A model generated the notes under the pieces. That model was not told the origin of the DNA, made no database searches, and worked only from the letters and a program-made list of their open reading frames with translations. A DNA stretch of 64,000 nt from CAIXOA01 sp041653635 (GTDB taxonomy: Archaea; Micrarchaeota; Micrarchaeia; Anstonellales; Bilamarchaeaceae), in NCBI GenBank assembly GCA_041653635.1, contig JBAZFC010000001.1, positions 868,001 through 932,000 on the forward strand, given 5' to 3'. Below are positions 52,396 through 61,645 of this stretch, piece by piece (position 1 is the stretch's first letter; the number at the start of each line of letters is the position of its first letter). The translations under genes were made by a program, and so were the position numbers.

Positions 52396-53280
52396 ATGTT
52401 CATCACCGTGATATCCGACAGTGCGGAGAAGAGGAAGGAGATTTGCAAGGCGCTCGGAAAAGAAACAGGGCAGGACGACATCAGCTTCTATTCCATAAAT
52501 TACGGGGGGAAGATAAAGACGATAATAGAGCCCACGCTTTATCCTGCGAAGGTGCAGCCCCTTGTGTATAGTATATATGCGGCGGACCTGGTCGTGCTTG
52601 CCGTGGATGCGCTGAACCAGTTCGTGGGGGAGATAATTGTCGCGCTGGAGGCTGCGAAGAAGGAGCGCGGGGTTTTGATTAGCTCAGTTCCGCTGCCTGT
52701 GAAGGGGACGGTGCTGGAAAAGTATGAGAAGTTCGCGACTTTTGAGGAGGCAAGGGAAAAGATATTGAATGCGGATGTGGAGGCGAGCGGCGAGAGCGAG
52801 CTGTTCGCGCTCGTGGACAAGGCCTTCACGGTGAAGAGCGTGGGAAGCGTCGCCCTCGGACTGGTCAAGGAGGGCGGAATGAAGAAGCATGATAAGCTTC
52901 TATTCTTCCCCGGAAAGAAGAATGTGGAAGTGAAGAGCATCCAGCTCAATGATAAGGATGCGGAGGAGTGCGGGGAGGGCTCGCGCTTCGGCATTTCCTA
53001 CAAGGGGGATGAAATAGAAAGGGGGCAGCTCATGAGCTTCCGCGCGGAGAACAAGGTGGATGCCTCGGTCATAGGGCGGTTTGAGAAGAGCCCGTTCTTC
53101 AAGGACGACCTCAACAGGAAAGTGCACGCGTGCCTTAATTTCCAATTCCTTGAGTGCAGGGTTTCGGACGCGGAATTGAAATGCGATACTCCGCTCTCTT
53201 TCCGGAGCCATGACAGGATAATTGTGCTTGACCCGAGCAACCAGAAATTGAGGGTTGTGGGAGCGTTCGTGGCGCAGTGA
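52396..53280 (+). CDS. EF-Tu/SelB-like protein without P-loop
   Basis: 294 residues. The N-terminal 120 residues resemble a GTPase core without Walker A; the rest is like EF-Tu/SelB domain II and III beta barrels (SVGSVALGLVKEGGMKKHDKLLFFP, EVKSIQLN, GSRFGISYKGDEIERGQ). Archaea carry such proteins, related to translation factors but lacking the G-domain P-loop. ATG 52396 follows GGGGGAAT. Role in translation is inferred. Confidence 0.7.
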   Translation: MFITVISDSAEKRKEICKALGKETGQDDISFYSINYGGKIKTIIEPTLYPAKVQPLVYSIYAADLVVLAVDALNQFVGEIIVALEAAKKERGVLISSVPLPVKGTVLEKYEKFATFEEAREKILNADVEASGESELFALVDKAFTVKSVGSVALGLVKEGGMKKHDKLLFFPGKKNVEVKSIQLNDKDAEECGEGSRFGISYKGDEIERGQLMSFRAENKVDASVIGRFEKSPFFKDDLNRKVHACLNFQFLECRVSDAELKCDTPLSFRSHDRIIVLDPSNQKLRVVGAFVAQ

Positions 53281-53284
53281 ATAA

Positions 53285-53467
53285 TCAGAGGCGCCTGCTT
53301 TTCAGAACATTCACGCCGGAGCAATTGGGGCACACGAGCTTCCCTGCGAACATCTCGTGCGTGTTCCTGAGATAAGGGAAATTGCGGAGCGGGTCCGGCC
53401 TGTTGCCCGCGCTGACGGAATGCCCGCATTCCGGGCAGCATGCCGCGTACCTCTTCACGGGCCTCAT
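53285..53467 (-). CDS. zinc-ribbon small protein
   Basis: 60 residues: CCPECGHS at about 9-16 and CPNCSGVNVL at about 46-55, a two-knuckle zinc ribbon; a basic C-terminus. Converges with the EF-Tu-like gene (4 bases between stops). Likely nucleic-acid or protein interaction, unproven. Confidence 0.65.
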   Translation of the reverse strand: MRPVKRYAACCPECGHSVSAGNRPDPLRNFPYLRNTHEMFAGKLVCPNCSGVNVLKSRRL

Positions 53468-53607
53468 GCGCCTATTTCCGCAAAAAGGAATTAAAAGGGA
53501 ACGCGCGCCCGCGTTCGGAAAGCGGCAAAAGGCACGAGAGCGGCTAATTTCATTTAAAAGTGTTTTCGTTTAAAGAAGAACGCTTTTGATTTTGGGTGGG
53601 TGTTCTG

Positions 53608-55680
53608 ATGGTCGAGAAGGTAAGGAAGAGGGATGGGTCGGTTGTTCCTTTTGATGCGAACAAGGTTGAGGGTGCGATCTGGAAGTCCGCGGTTTCCGTG
53701 GGCGGCAAGGACAAGGAGAAGGCCTCCGCAATCGCCAAAAAAGTCGTGAAGGAGATAGAGAAGAAATTTGACGGAAAAATACCTTCCGTGGAAGACGTGC
53801 AGGACATAGTGGAGAAGGTGCTCATAGAAGAGGGGCATGCCGCGACCGCGAAGGCATACATACTTTACAGGCAGAGGAAGGCGCTCCAGCGCGACATGAA
53901 AAAAATCCTGGGCGTGCAGGACGACCTCAAGCTCTCCATGAACTCCATCCAGGTGCTGCAGAGGAGGTACCTCATAAAGGACGAGCTGGGCAGCGTGAAG
54001 GAGACGCCGAGCCAGCTGTTCAGGAGGGTGGCCAGGTATATCGCCTCCGGGGAGGCGAGGTTTGACGGCGACGACGAAACGGTAAAATTTTATGAGAATG
54101 CATTCTACGAGATAATGACAAACTTTGAGTTCCTGCCCAACTCCCCGACGCTCATGAACGCGGGTACGAACATAGGGCAGCTATCCGCATGCTTCATCCT
54201 TGGGATTGGGGATTCGCTGGAAGACATATTTGATTCAATCAAATACTCGGCGCTCATACACCAGAGCGGCGGGGGGACGGGATTCTGCTTCTCGCACCTG
54301 CGCCCTAAAGGGGATTTCGTCAAATCCACGGCGGGAGTCGCCTCCGGCCCGATTTCCTTCATGACCGTGTTTGACCATGCGACGAATGTGATTAAGCAGG
54401 GCGGCAAAAGGAGGGGCGCGAACATGGGCGTGCTGCACGTGTGGCACCCGGATATAGAGGACTTCATCAGCGTGAAGCAGACGCCGGGGGTGCTGGAGAA
54501 CTTCAACATCAGCGTGGGCGTGGACGACGCGTTCATGAAGGCGGTGGAGCACGACGAGGAATATGCGCTCGTGAACCCGCGCACGAAGGAGCCGGCACGC
54601 AGGATAAACGCCAAGGGGCTGTTCAAGCTCATCGCATACAGCGCATGGAAGTCCGCGGAGCCCGGAGTCCTTTTCATGGACACGATAAACAGGGCGAACC
54701 CCACCCCGAAATACATAATAAACGCTACGAACCCATGCGGCGAGGTCCCGATGCCCGACTTTGAAGCGTGCAACCTTGGCAGCATAAACCTTTCCAAATT
54801 TGTGGAATTGGATTGGAGCAAGGGAGACTGGAAGAAGAAGGTTAATTGGGACAGGCTCAGGCACGTGGTGCGCCTTGCGCTGCAGTTCCTGGACAACGTC
54901 GTGGAATTGAACAACTACCCATTGCCGCAGATAAGGGAGATGAGCTTAAGGCACAGGAGGGTGGGGCTCGGAGTGATGGGCTTCTCCAGGATGCTCTTCA
55001 AGATAGGGCTGAAATACGACAGTCCAAAGGGGCTTGAGGCGGGCGAAGAGATAATGAAATTCATAACCACCGAGGCGCGCAAGATGAGCCACGAGCTGGG
55101 CAGGGCGAGGGGCTCGTTCCCCGAGTTCGCTAACAGCACGTGGGCGAAGGAGTACGACGCGATGAGGAACGCCACGGTCACGTCCATCGCGCCGACGGGG
55201 ACAATCTCCATGATTGCGGAGACCTCCAGCGGCATAGAGCCCGCGTTCGCGCTTGCGTACATAAAGAACGTGATGGACGGGACCAAGCTTTTCTATTCGG
55301 ACGACGTGTTCGAGCAGGTGCTGAAAGTCAGGGGATTGTACAGCGCGGAGATAATGAAAAAGATAATCACCAGGGGCAGCCTGAAGGAAATAGAGGAAAT
55401 CCCGCAGGACATTAAGGATATATTTGTTATCTCATATGATATATCCACGGAGGGGCACATAAAGATGCAGGCCGCGTTCCAGAAATGGACCGACCTGGCG
55501 GTCAGCAAGACCATCAACATGCCCTCTACCGCGTCCGTGGAGGACGTGGAGAACGCATACATGCTTGCGTGGAAGCTCGGGTGCAAGGGAGTGACGGTCT
55601 ATAGGGACAAGAGCAGGAGCGAGCAGGTGCTGAGCGTTCCGGCGGAGGGCGGCGAGAGCCGCGAGAACAAGGAGGCGTAA
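53608..55680 (+). CDS. nrdJ: adenosylcobalamin-dependent ribonucleotide reductase (class II)
   Basis: 690 residues: an ATP-cone at about 1-90 (RKRDGSVVPFDANKVEGAIW), the RNR barrel with QSGGGTGFCFSHLRPKGD (redox Cys), NATNPCGEVPMPDFEACNLGS (about 375; radical Glu-Cys site) and ETSSGIEPAFAL. No NrdB-like gene is near, and the size and motifs fit NrdJ. It reduces ribonucleotides. The C-terminus ends with SRENKEA and lacks the usual Cys pair of the swinging arm. GGTGGGTG precedes ATG 53608. Confidence 0.93.
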   Translation: MVEKVRKRDGSVVPFDANKVEGAIWKSAVSVGGKDKEKASAIAKKVVKEIEKKFDGKIPSVEDVQDIVEKVLIEEGHAATAKAYILYRQRKALQRDMKKILGVQDDLKLSMNSIQVLQRRYLIKDELGSVKETPSQLFRRVARYIASGEARFDGDDETVKFYENAFYEIMTNFEFLPNSPTLMNAGTNIGQLSACFILGIGDSLEDIFDSIKYSALIHQSGGGTGFCFSHLRPKGDFVKSTAGVASGPISFMTVFDHATNVIKQGGKRRGANMGVLHVWHPDIEDFISVKQTPGVLENFNISVGVDDAFMKAVEHDEEYALVNPRTKEPARRINAKGLFKLIAYSAWKSAEPGVLFMDTINRANPTPKYIINATNPCGEVPMPDFEACNLGSINLSKFVELDWSKGDWKKKVNWDRLRHVVRLALQFLDNVVELNNYPLPQIREMSLRHRRVGLGVMGFSRMLFKIGLKYDSPKGLEAGEEIMKFITTEARKMSHELGRARGSFPEFANSTWAKEYDAMRNATVTSIAPTGTISMIAETSSGIEPAFALAYIKNVMDGTKLFYSDDVFEQVLKVRGLYSAEIMKKIITRGSLKEIEEIPQDIKDIFVISYDISTEGHIKMQAAFQKWTDLAVSKTINMPSTASVEDVENAYMLAWKLGCKGVTVYRDKSRSEQVLSVPAEGGESRENKEA

Positions 55681-55701
55681 GCGAAATAGGGGTTGGAAGT
55701 T

Positions 55702-56811
55702 ATGAAGACGACACTGAGCATCATAAAGGCGGATGTGGGGAGCTATTGCGGGCACCAACTGTGCCACCCGGCGATAATGGACATAGCGCGCGAGATGCTG
55801 GGCAAGGCGAAGAAGAACGGGAAGATAATAGATTATTATGTGGCGAACTGCGGCGACGACCTTGACCTCATCATGACGAGCGACAAGGGGGTAGATAACA
55901 AGGAAGTGCACTCGCTCGCGTGGGACGTCTTTATGGAGGGGACGAAGAAGGCGAAGTCCCTCAAATTGTACGGCGCTGGGCAGGACATGCTCTCCGACGC
56001 CTTTTCGGGCAACGTGAAGGGCATGGGGCCAGGAAGCGCGGAGATGGAATTTGTAGAGAGGGGCGCGGAGCCGGTGATGTGCTTCCTCATGGACAAGACC
56101 GAGCCGGGCGCGTTCAATTTGCCCATTTTCAGGATGTTCGGCGACCCCTTCTCAACTGCGGGATTGGTGGTTGACCCGAACATGCAGGGCGGCTTCACGT
56201 TTGAGGTTTATGACGTGATTGGGCACAAGAAAGTGATGATGAAGAGCCCGGAGGAACTCTATAGCCTGCTTGCGCTCATAGGCGCGAAAAGCAGGTATGT
56301 AATCAAGAGGGTCTATCCCGGCCCGGGGAACAAGGTTCCGGAAACAGAGGCAGCAGCGGTCGTGAGCACGGACAAGCTGCACCAGATTGCCGGGGAATAC
56401 GTGGGCAAGGACGACCCGGTCGCGATAGTGCGGGGGCAGAGTGGGCTTCCGGCAGTGGGCGAGATAGTGGAGCCGTTCGCGTTCCCCCATCTGGTTTCCG
56501 GATGGATGAGGGGCTCCCACAACGGGCCGATAATGCCCGTGGGCATGAAGGACGCCATCTGTACGAGGTTTGACGGCCCGCCGCGCGTGGTGGCTCTGGG
56601 CTTCCAGCTCAACAACGGGCAGCTGGTAGGGCCGGTTGATGCATTCGCGGACATCGCATTCGACCATGCGAGGCGGAAGGCGCTCAAGGTTGCGGATTAC
56701 ATGAGGAGGCACGGGCCGTTTGAACCGCACCGCCTCAGCCCCGAGGACATGGAATACACCACGCTCCCGAAGGTGCTGAAGAAACTGGAGAGCAGGTTCC
56801 AGAATATCTGA
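55702..56811 (+). CDS. fbp: fructose-1,6-bisphosphate aldolase/phosphatase (class V)
   Basis: 369 residues. Family words: TLSIIKADVGSYCGHQLCHP at the N-terminus, FEVYDVIGHKKVMM, AFPHLVSGWMRGSHNGP, FDGPPRVVALGFQL and the C-terminal DYMRRHGPFEPHRL. This bifunctional enzyme condenses triose phosphates and dephosphorylates FBP, committing carbon to gluconeogenesis; it is characteristic of archaea. It follows nrdJ by 21 bases on the same strand and may share its transcript. Confidence 0.95.
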   Translation: MKTTLSIIKADVGSYCGHQLCHPAIMDIAREMLGKAKKNGKIIDYYVANCGDDLDLIMTSDKGVDNKEVHSLAWDVFMEGTKKAKSLKLYGAGQDMLSDAFSGNVKGMGPGSAEMEFVERGAEPVMCFLMDKTEPGAFNLPIFRMFGDPFSTAGLVVDPNMQGGFTFEVYDVIGHKKVMMKSPEELYSLLALIGAKSRYVIKRVYPGPGNKVPETEAAAVVSTDKLHQIAGEYVGKDDPVAIVRGQSGLPAVGEIVEPFAFPHLVSGWMRGSHNGPIMPVGMKDAICTRFDGPPRVVALGFQLNNGQLVGPVDAFADIAFDHARRKALKVADYMRRHGPFEPHRLSPEDMEYTTLPKVLKKLESRFQNI

Positions 56812-56858
56812 AGGGCCCCGCTCCTCCCTTTTTATACTTTTTCTTTCCTTTAGTATGC

Positions 56859-57203
56859 ATGGCGGCCAACGAGAAGGTGTTCTGGTATTCATTGCTTGCA
56901 AGCTTCATCGTCATACTGATGCTTGGGTTCGCAAACCCCGCGATGTTCGCGCAGGGCTCAAACGAGACCGTTTATCTGATTAAAATCAAGTCCTTCGGCT
57001 TCGTGCCGACGTTCATGGTCGTGAATTCAGGCAGCACCGTGACCTGGACCAACCAGGCGGGGGCCTCGCAAATCCTTAGCATGGAGGGCACCTTCGGCCA
57101 GCAGGAGCTCGGGCCGGGCATGAACTGGAGCTACAAGTTCAACCGGCCGGGAGTGTATGAATACAGGACCACGGAGTTCGTGGGGATACTCGTCGTGGAC
57201 TGA
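56859..57203 (+). CDS. cupredoxin-fold protein lacking copper ligands
   Basis: 114 residues: an N-terminal membrane helix (about 8-28) then a cupredoxin-like beta barrel (VVNSGSTVTWTNQAGASQIL; GVYEYRTTEFVGILVVD). Where an active cupredoxin has His (PH) and later Cys-His-Met (YxCxxHxxM), this one has AS and YRTTEF, so it should not bind a blue copper. TATA-like TTTTTATACTTTTTC lies at 56829. Its cousin at 61646 has all four ligands. Confidence 0.75.
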   Translation: MAANEKVFWYSLLASFIVILMLGFANPAMFAQGSNETVYLIKIKSFGFVPTFMVVNSGSTVTWTNQAGASQILSMEGTFGQQELGPGMNWSYKFNRPGVYEYRTTEFVGILVVD

Positions 57204-57291
57204 AAGCCGCCCGGATCCTGCTTTTATCCGCCTGCAGCACGGAAAGCAAATCTTAATAACATTATTGCAGTAAAGAGGGGCGGGTGAGGAA

Positions 57292-57936
57292 ATGGCAGGA
57301 ATCTCGGTAATGCTTGGAGTCAAGGACATGAGGAAATCCGTGGAATTCTACGAGAACATGCTCGGCTTCTCGGCAAAGCTGGTGATGCCGAACAAGGAAT
57401 TCCCGAAATATGCGAACTTCAGCAGGTTCGGCGCGGTCTTCATGCTGCAGCCCCTCGGGAACATGAGGGACGGGCTCATAGAGAATTTCAGGTTCGCGAA
57501 GGAGACCGAGCCCGGGGTGGGCGCGGTCCATTATGTGGAATTCCCCCAATACGAGGACATGGATGCGTATTATGCGGAACTTAAGGGCAGGGGCGTGGCA
57601 ATAGTCAAGGACATCACCGACAGGTCGTGGGGCGCGAAGGACTTCATGGTCGCGGACCCGGACGGCCACCTGATTTCATTCACCAGGCCGGATGCTGATG
57701 GCGCCAGGTGCTTCTCGTGCGGGATGCCCATTCCGCACCCGCAGGACCACGCAATCGGGAATCCGGGCATACCTTATTGCGTACATTGCACGGACGAAAA
57801 GGGGTCGCTCAAGCCCTTTGAGCTCGTCCTGGGGGGCAGCAAGAAGCTGCTCATCTCCCAAGGGACCCCGGAGACCGAGGCAGAGGCGAAGGCAAGGGAA
57901 TACCTTATCCGGATGCCTGCCTGGAAGGAGCACTGA
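57292..57936 (+). CDS. VOC-fold protein fused to zinc ribbon
   Basis: 214 residues: a glyoxalase/bleomycin-resistance-like VOC domain (about 3-135; SVEFYENMLGFSAKLV, GVAIVKDITDRSWGAKDFMV, DPDGHLISF) and then a putative zinc-ribbon domain CFSCGMPIPHPQDH ... YCVHCTDEKGSL of the type seen in AraC-associated zinc ribbons. The substrate is unknown; the fusion is uncommon but seen in bacteria and archaea. Confidence 0.85.
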   Translation: MAGISVMLGVKDMRKSVEFYENMLGFSAKLVMPNKEFPKYANFSRFGAVFMLQPLGNMRDGLIENFRFAKETEPGVGAVHYVEFPQYEDMDAYYAELKGRGVAIVKDITDRSWGAKDFMVADPDGHLISFTRPDADGARCFSCGMPIPHPQDHAIGNPGIPYCVHCTDEKGSLKPFELVLGGSKKLLISQGTPETEAEAKAREYLIRMPAWKEH

Positions 57937-58035
57937 CTGCTGCGGTTTTCAGTCCGGTGCCCTGATCTAATCCATTGCTCTAGTTGTAAAACTGCAAAAG
58001 TAAAGAAAAATTAAAAATAAGGGGGGAAACCCTGC

Positions 58036-61000
58036 TCAGGGTTTCCTCACGAAGAGCCACCATACGACGGCGGCACCAAGGATTACCGCGACCACCACAA
58101 GCGCCCAGGGCGTGCCAGCCGTCTCGGTGGTGGACGATGGCATGCTTATTGTTCCCGCCCCCGCAGGGACTTCGGTCTCCCTCGGCTGCTGCACGCAGTT
58201 ATAGTTCGTGCATGCGTAGCCCACGCCGCAATCCCCGTCCGCGCAGCAGTTGAAGCCAACCCATGCGTGGTTCACGTACTCGCCGCAGGCGCCCGCCTGG
58301 ACGATTACGCAGCTCCCTCCGCTGCACGCCTCGTTGTAGGCGCAGTCAGCATCAGCCGTGCATCCTCCCGCGGGCTGTCCGGTCCCTGTGGGGGTTTCCG
58401 GAGCAGGTTCGGGTTCCTCCTCAACTTCAATCACGCATATTCCTGCCGTGCACACCCTCCCCACGGCGCAGTCCGCATCGGAAATGCACACGGGGGCTGT
58501 TGCCGCCGCGGAAACTATGAACCTTGCCTCCTCCTCGCTATAGCCGGTTTTTGTCGCGGTTGCCTTGTACGAGCCGGCAAAGGCAGGTGTGAAAGTCACT
58601 TCACCTTGGGAGTTCGTGTTCCCGATGTCCTCCACCTGGAGGATGCCGTTCAGCCAATAGAACACCTTCACGTTCGCGCCGCTCAACGGGGTGGTGCCGG
58701 CCATCACGGTCAATGTGACGTCCCCGCCGACCGCCGTGTCGCCGCTTACTGCCATGTCCATCGTGCTGCTTCCGCCGGTGGACGGTATGGCCCCGGACGC
58801 GGTGTATCCGGAGAAGGAGTACACCCGGAAGGAAGCCACGTTGCCCGTGCAGGCCTGCGTAGTCGGCGTAAATACGTCACCCCCGGTTATTATCTCGTCC
58901 TGTGTCTGCGGGAAGCCGCTCATGTTGTAATAACGCAGTGCCGAGCAGCTGTTCTTCGGCCGGATATATGCGGTTGCCGAGACATTGAGCGCGGAAACAT
59001 TTGCGTCGCTGATGTTCATGGACACGAACCCCCGGTCCAGGAGAAGATTATCCGTGTCCGCGACCGTGGTTACGTTTATGTAGATGGTTTCGTAAAGGAG
59101 GCCGTAGGAGTTATCATATCCCAACCAAAGGTCCGTGGCGTTTATGGACGAGTTTTCATCCGAGGTGATGTACGCGCCGCAGCCCCACATCCGGAAGTTG
59201 TCCAATGACACGTTGCCCGGGGAAACGTCCAGGCACGAGACGGAATTATCGTACGAGGTTGCATCCGAAATCGTGGCATTCCCATAGTCGTCAAACTCGT
59301 AGCCGAAAAGGTTGCCGTAAGAGACGGTGCCGACCAGGGTGGCGTTGGTTGAATTGTCTATAAGGAATCCCATGATTGCACCGGAAACGGTATCAGAGGT
59401 TACCGTGTTATTGGCGCTCTCGTCCGCGATGGCGTAACCTACGAGATGCGTGCCGGTGACCGTATTGCCCGAAAAGTCGGAGTTGGACGTAGTTTCCACG
59501 AACATGCCGACGCCCACAATTGAAACGGCGTGCAGGGAGTTTCCGGTGATATTGCCCCCGGTGGAATTGTAGAGGTACACCTGCCAGGCCGAGTTGTCCG
59601 TAAGCACGTTGGAATCAAGCGTCATGTTCGTAGAGGTCATGACCCAGAATCCCAGCGAGTTGTTTATCAGGTTGTTCCCGGTCGCGGTAAAGCCGTTGGA
59701 CCAGTCCACTATGATGGCGACCGTGTTGTTGTGCATGGTGTTGGTGGTGGCACTTGCGGACGAGCTGTTGTAGAGGTCCACGGCGGCATATGCGCTCAGG
59801 TGGTTGTAGATGATATTGCTGTCCATCCCCACGGGGCCGGAGTCAAATATCAGCACGCCGCTTGCCGCGTTGTCATGGACGCGGTTGTTGCTGAAAACCG
59901 CATCGGCGGAGGTCAGCCCCACCGCGGTCAGGTTCGTGCTCTCGTTGAATATGTTCCCGTATATGTACAGGGCGGAGGACTGGTAATCCAGCAGCCCGAC
60001 GCCGTTCGTGGTGAAGCCGTTGTCCGTGACGTTCGTCAGGTTCGTCGTGTCCATGTGAAGGCCGTTCTCGTTGGTGTCAAAGCTGTTGTTGTCAATCCTG
60101 CCGAAGGCACTGGAAGTGAGGTACAGGGCAGCCGCGCTTACGTTTCCGTTGCCGTAGAAGGAGTTGCCCTGTATGTTTGAGCTGTTGCTGTATGCCAGCC
60201 TGGCGCCGTATGCGAGATTGTCCGCCACGGCGTTTCCGGTCAGGACCAGGGAATATGCGCTTATCACCGACACGCCGTCCGTCTGGTTGGCGACCATGTT
60301 GTCCGTGACCACTATCCCGATGCTGTCTGTGAGCAGGCTGACGGCCAGGGAAAGGCCGGTGCCGTTGTTGCTGTTGATGATGTTTCCGTCAAAGGTGACG
60401 TTCTCAAGGTCCACGGCCCCGACGCCCACCGGCACACCGGTCCCCGCCGCGCGGTTCACGTTGTCGCTTATGTTGTTCATGCTGAACAGGCCGTTGGTGA
60501 CCTCGGCGAGCAGCATGCCTCCGAACCCTGTTGTGCTCGCGTCGTAGCCGTTGCCCTCAAGGAGGTTGTTATCAAAAAGGATGTCATTGCAATAGAGAAT
60601 GGCTACGCCGTACCCATGGGAGCTGGTGGAGAACTGGTTGTCCCTCACCTCGTTGCCCGTTATCTCCGTGTTGTTGACCTTAGTGAGGGAGAGGCCGGTG
60701 CCGTTGTTGTTCGCGAGTACGTTGTTCCGCACCTCGCCGCCAGTGGAGTTGTGAAGGGCGATGCCCGCTGCGGTCGCGTAGGTATCGGAATAATTAAAGC
60801 TCCAGTTGACCGTGTTGTCCAGCAGGTCCACATTACTGTTCCACCCGTAGGCGGTTACGTTGACGAATATGCCGCCCATCCACGGCCGGAGGATGGTGTT
60901 GTTGCTGAACTCCGTGTTCAGCAGGTCGTAGCCCTCCACGCCGTAGGTGCCGCAGGATGTGAGGTTGTTGTGCTGCACCTCCAGGTTGTCCTGCGTGTCC

Positions 61001-61581
61001 AGCGTGATGCAGGTTCTGTTATCTGAGTTAAAAACGTTGTATGTTGCGGAGCTGTGGTTGTTCTCGGACATGAGCAGTCCATAGGTGTTGTTTGTGAAGG
61101 TGTTGCCCGAGGCTTCCGCATAATTCCCCTCCAGGGCGAGCCCCTGGAAGTTCCTTTCAAAAGTGCTGTCCGTCACGGACGCATTCTCGCCTGCCACGTA
61201 GATGCCGTAGAGGCTGCTGTTGTGGAACAGGCTGTTCTGCACCGTGAGCCCGTCCACGCCGTTCGTGATGCCTTCAATCCCATAAGTGAAATTGTAAATC
61301 CCGCAGTTCTGTATGGTTATGTTGTGCAGCCCCGTATTGTTTATGTAGAATGCGTTGAGCGAAGCGTTCCCGGTGATGTTGTAAAGGGTGCCGGTGACGT
61401 TGCAGTCAATCAGCAGGTTGGAAACGGAGATGTTCACGCAGTTGCTGCCCACGCTCCCGTTCAGGTCGCTCGTCGGCCTGTATGTGCCGGACGCCGATAT
61501 CTCGGCATCGCACTGCAGCGAAACGGCGAAAGAAAGCCCGGCCAAAACAATCAGAACAAGGAAAACGCCCGAATATTTCAT
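58036..61581 (-). CDS. giant beta-helix surface protein with cysteine modules
   Basis: 1181 residues: signal peptide (MKYSGVFLVLIVLAGLSFA), a long right-handed parallel beta-helix (about 30-880) made of NosD/PbH1-type turns with N-x-I/V-x-x-N and repeated S-G-N/N-N patterns, many N-x-S/T sites, an Ig-like/carboxypeptidase-regulatory stretch (about 985-1060), cysteine modules CISDADCAVGRVCTAGIC, CTADADCAYNEACSGGSC and CADGDCGVGYACTNYNC, and a C-terminal membrane helix with RKP end. An adhesin or surface carbohydrate-binding protein is likely. Confidence 0.8.
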   Translation of the reverse strand: MKYSGVFLVLIVLAGLSFAVSLQCDAEISASGTYRPTSDLNGSVGSNCVNISVSNLLIDCNVTGTLYNITGNASLNAFYINNTGLHNITIQNCGIYNFTYGIEGITNGVDGLTVQNSLFHNSSLYGIYVAGENASVTDSTFERNFQGLALEGNYAEASGNTFTNNTYGLLMSENNHSSATYNVFNSDNRTCITLDTQDNLEVQHNNLTSCGTYGVEGYDLLNTEFSNNTILRPWMGGIFVNVTAYGWNSNVDLLDNTVNWSFNYSDTYATAAGIALHNSTGGEVRNNVLANNNGTGLSLTKVNNTEITGNEVRDNQFSTSSHGYGVAILYCNDILFDNNLLEGNGYDASTTGFGGMLLAEVTNGLFSMNNISDNVNRAAGTGVPVGVGAVDLENVTFDGNIINSNNGTGLSLAVSLLTDSIGIVVTDNMVANQTDGVSVISAYSLVLTGNAVADNLAYGARLAYSNSSNIQGNSFYGNGNVSAAALYLTSSAFGRIDNNSFDTNENGLHMDTTNLTNVTDNGFTTNGVGLLDYQSSALYIYGNIFNESTNLTAVGLTSADAVFSNNRVHDNAASGVLIFDSGPVGMDSNIIYNHLSAYAAVDLYNSSSASATTNTMHNNTVAIIVDWSNGFTATGNNLINNSLGFWVMTSTNMTLDSNVLTDNSAWQVYLYNSTGGNITGNSLHAVSIVGVGMFVETTSNSDFSGNTVTGTHLVGYAIADESANNTVTSDTVSGAIMGFLIDNSTNATLVGTVSYGNLFGYEFDDYGNATISDATSYDNSVSCLDVSPGNVSLDNFRMWGCGAYITSDENSSINATDLWLGYDNSYGLLYETIYINVTTVADTDNLLLDRGFVSMNISDANVSALNVSATAYIRPKNSCSALRYYNMSGFPQTQDEIITGGDVFTPTTQACTGNVASFRVYSFSGYTASGAIPSTGGSSTMDMAVSGDTAVGGDVTLTVMAGTTPLSGANVKVFYWLNGILQVEDIGNTNSQGEVTFTPAFAGSYKATATKTGYSEEEARFIVSAAATAPVCISDADCAVGRVCTAGICVIEVEEEPEPAPETPTGTGQPAGGCTADADCAYNEACSGGSCVIVQAGACGEYVNHAWVGFNCCADGDCGVGYACTNYNCVQQPRETEVPAGAGTISMPSSTTETAGTPWALVVVAVILGAAVVWWLFVRKP

Positions 61582-61645
61582 GTGCAAAAATACAAAGATA
61601 AAATTTATAAAGAGGAATGTGGTTGATTTGGCAAGAGGGGATGAC
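61582..61645. promoter_or_regulatory. divergent promoter region, 64 bases
   Basis: AT-rich gap between the divergent giant surface gene and the plastocyanin-like gene; TATTTATAAA-type sequences can be read in both directions (AAATTTATAAAG on plus). Confidence 0.45.

Noticed and set aside
54105..54914. Long open frames on the strand opposite nrdJ and other GC-rich genes.
   Set aside because: GC-rich codon use leaves few stops in the antisense frames; the sense frame carries all family motifs.
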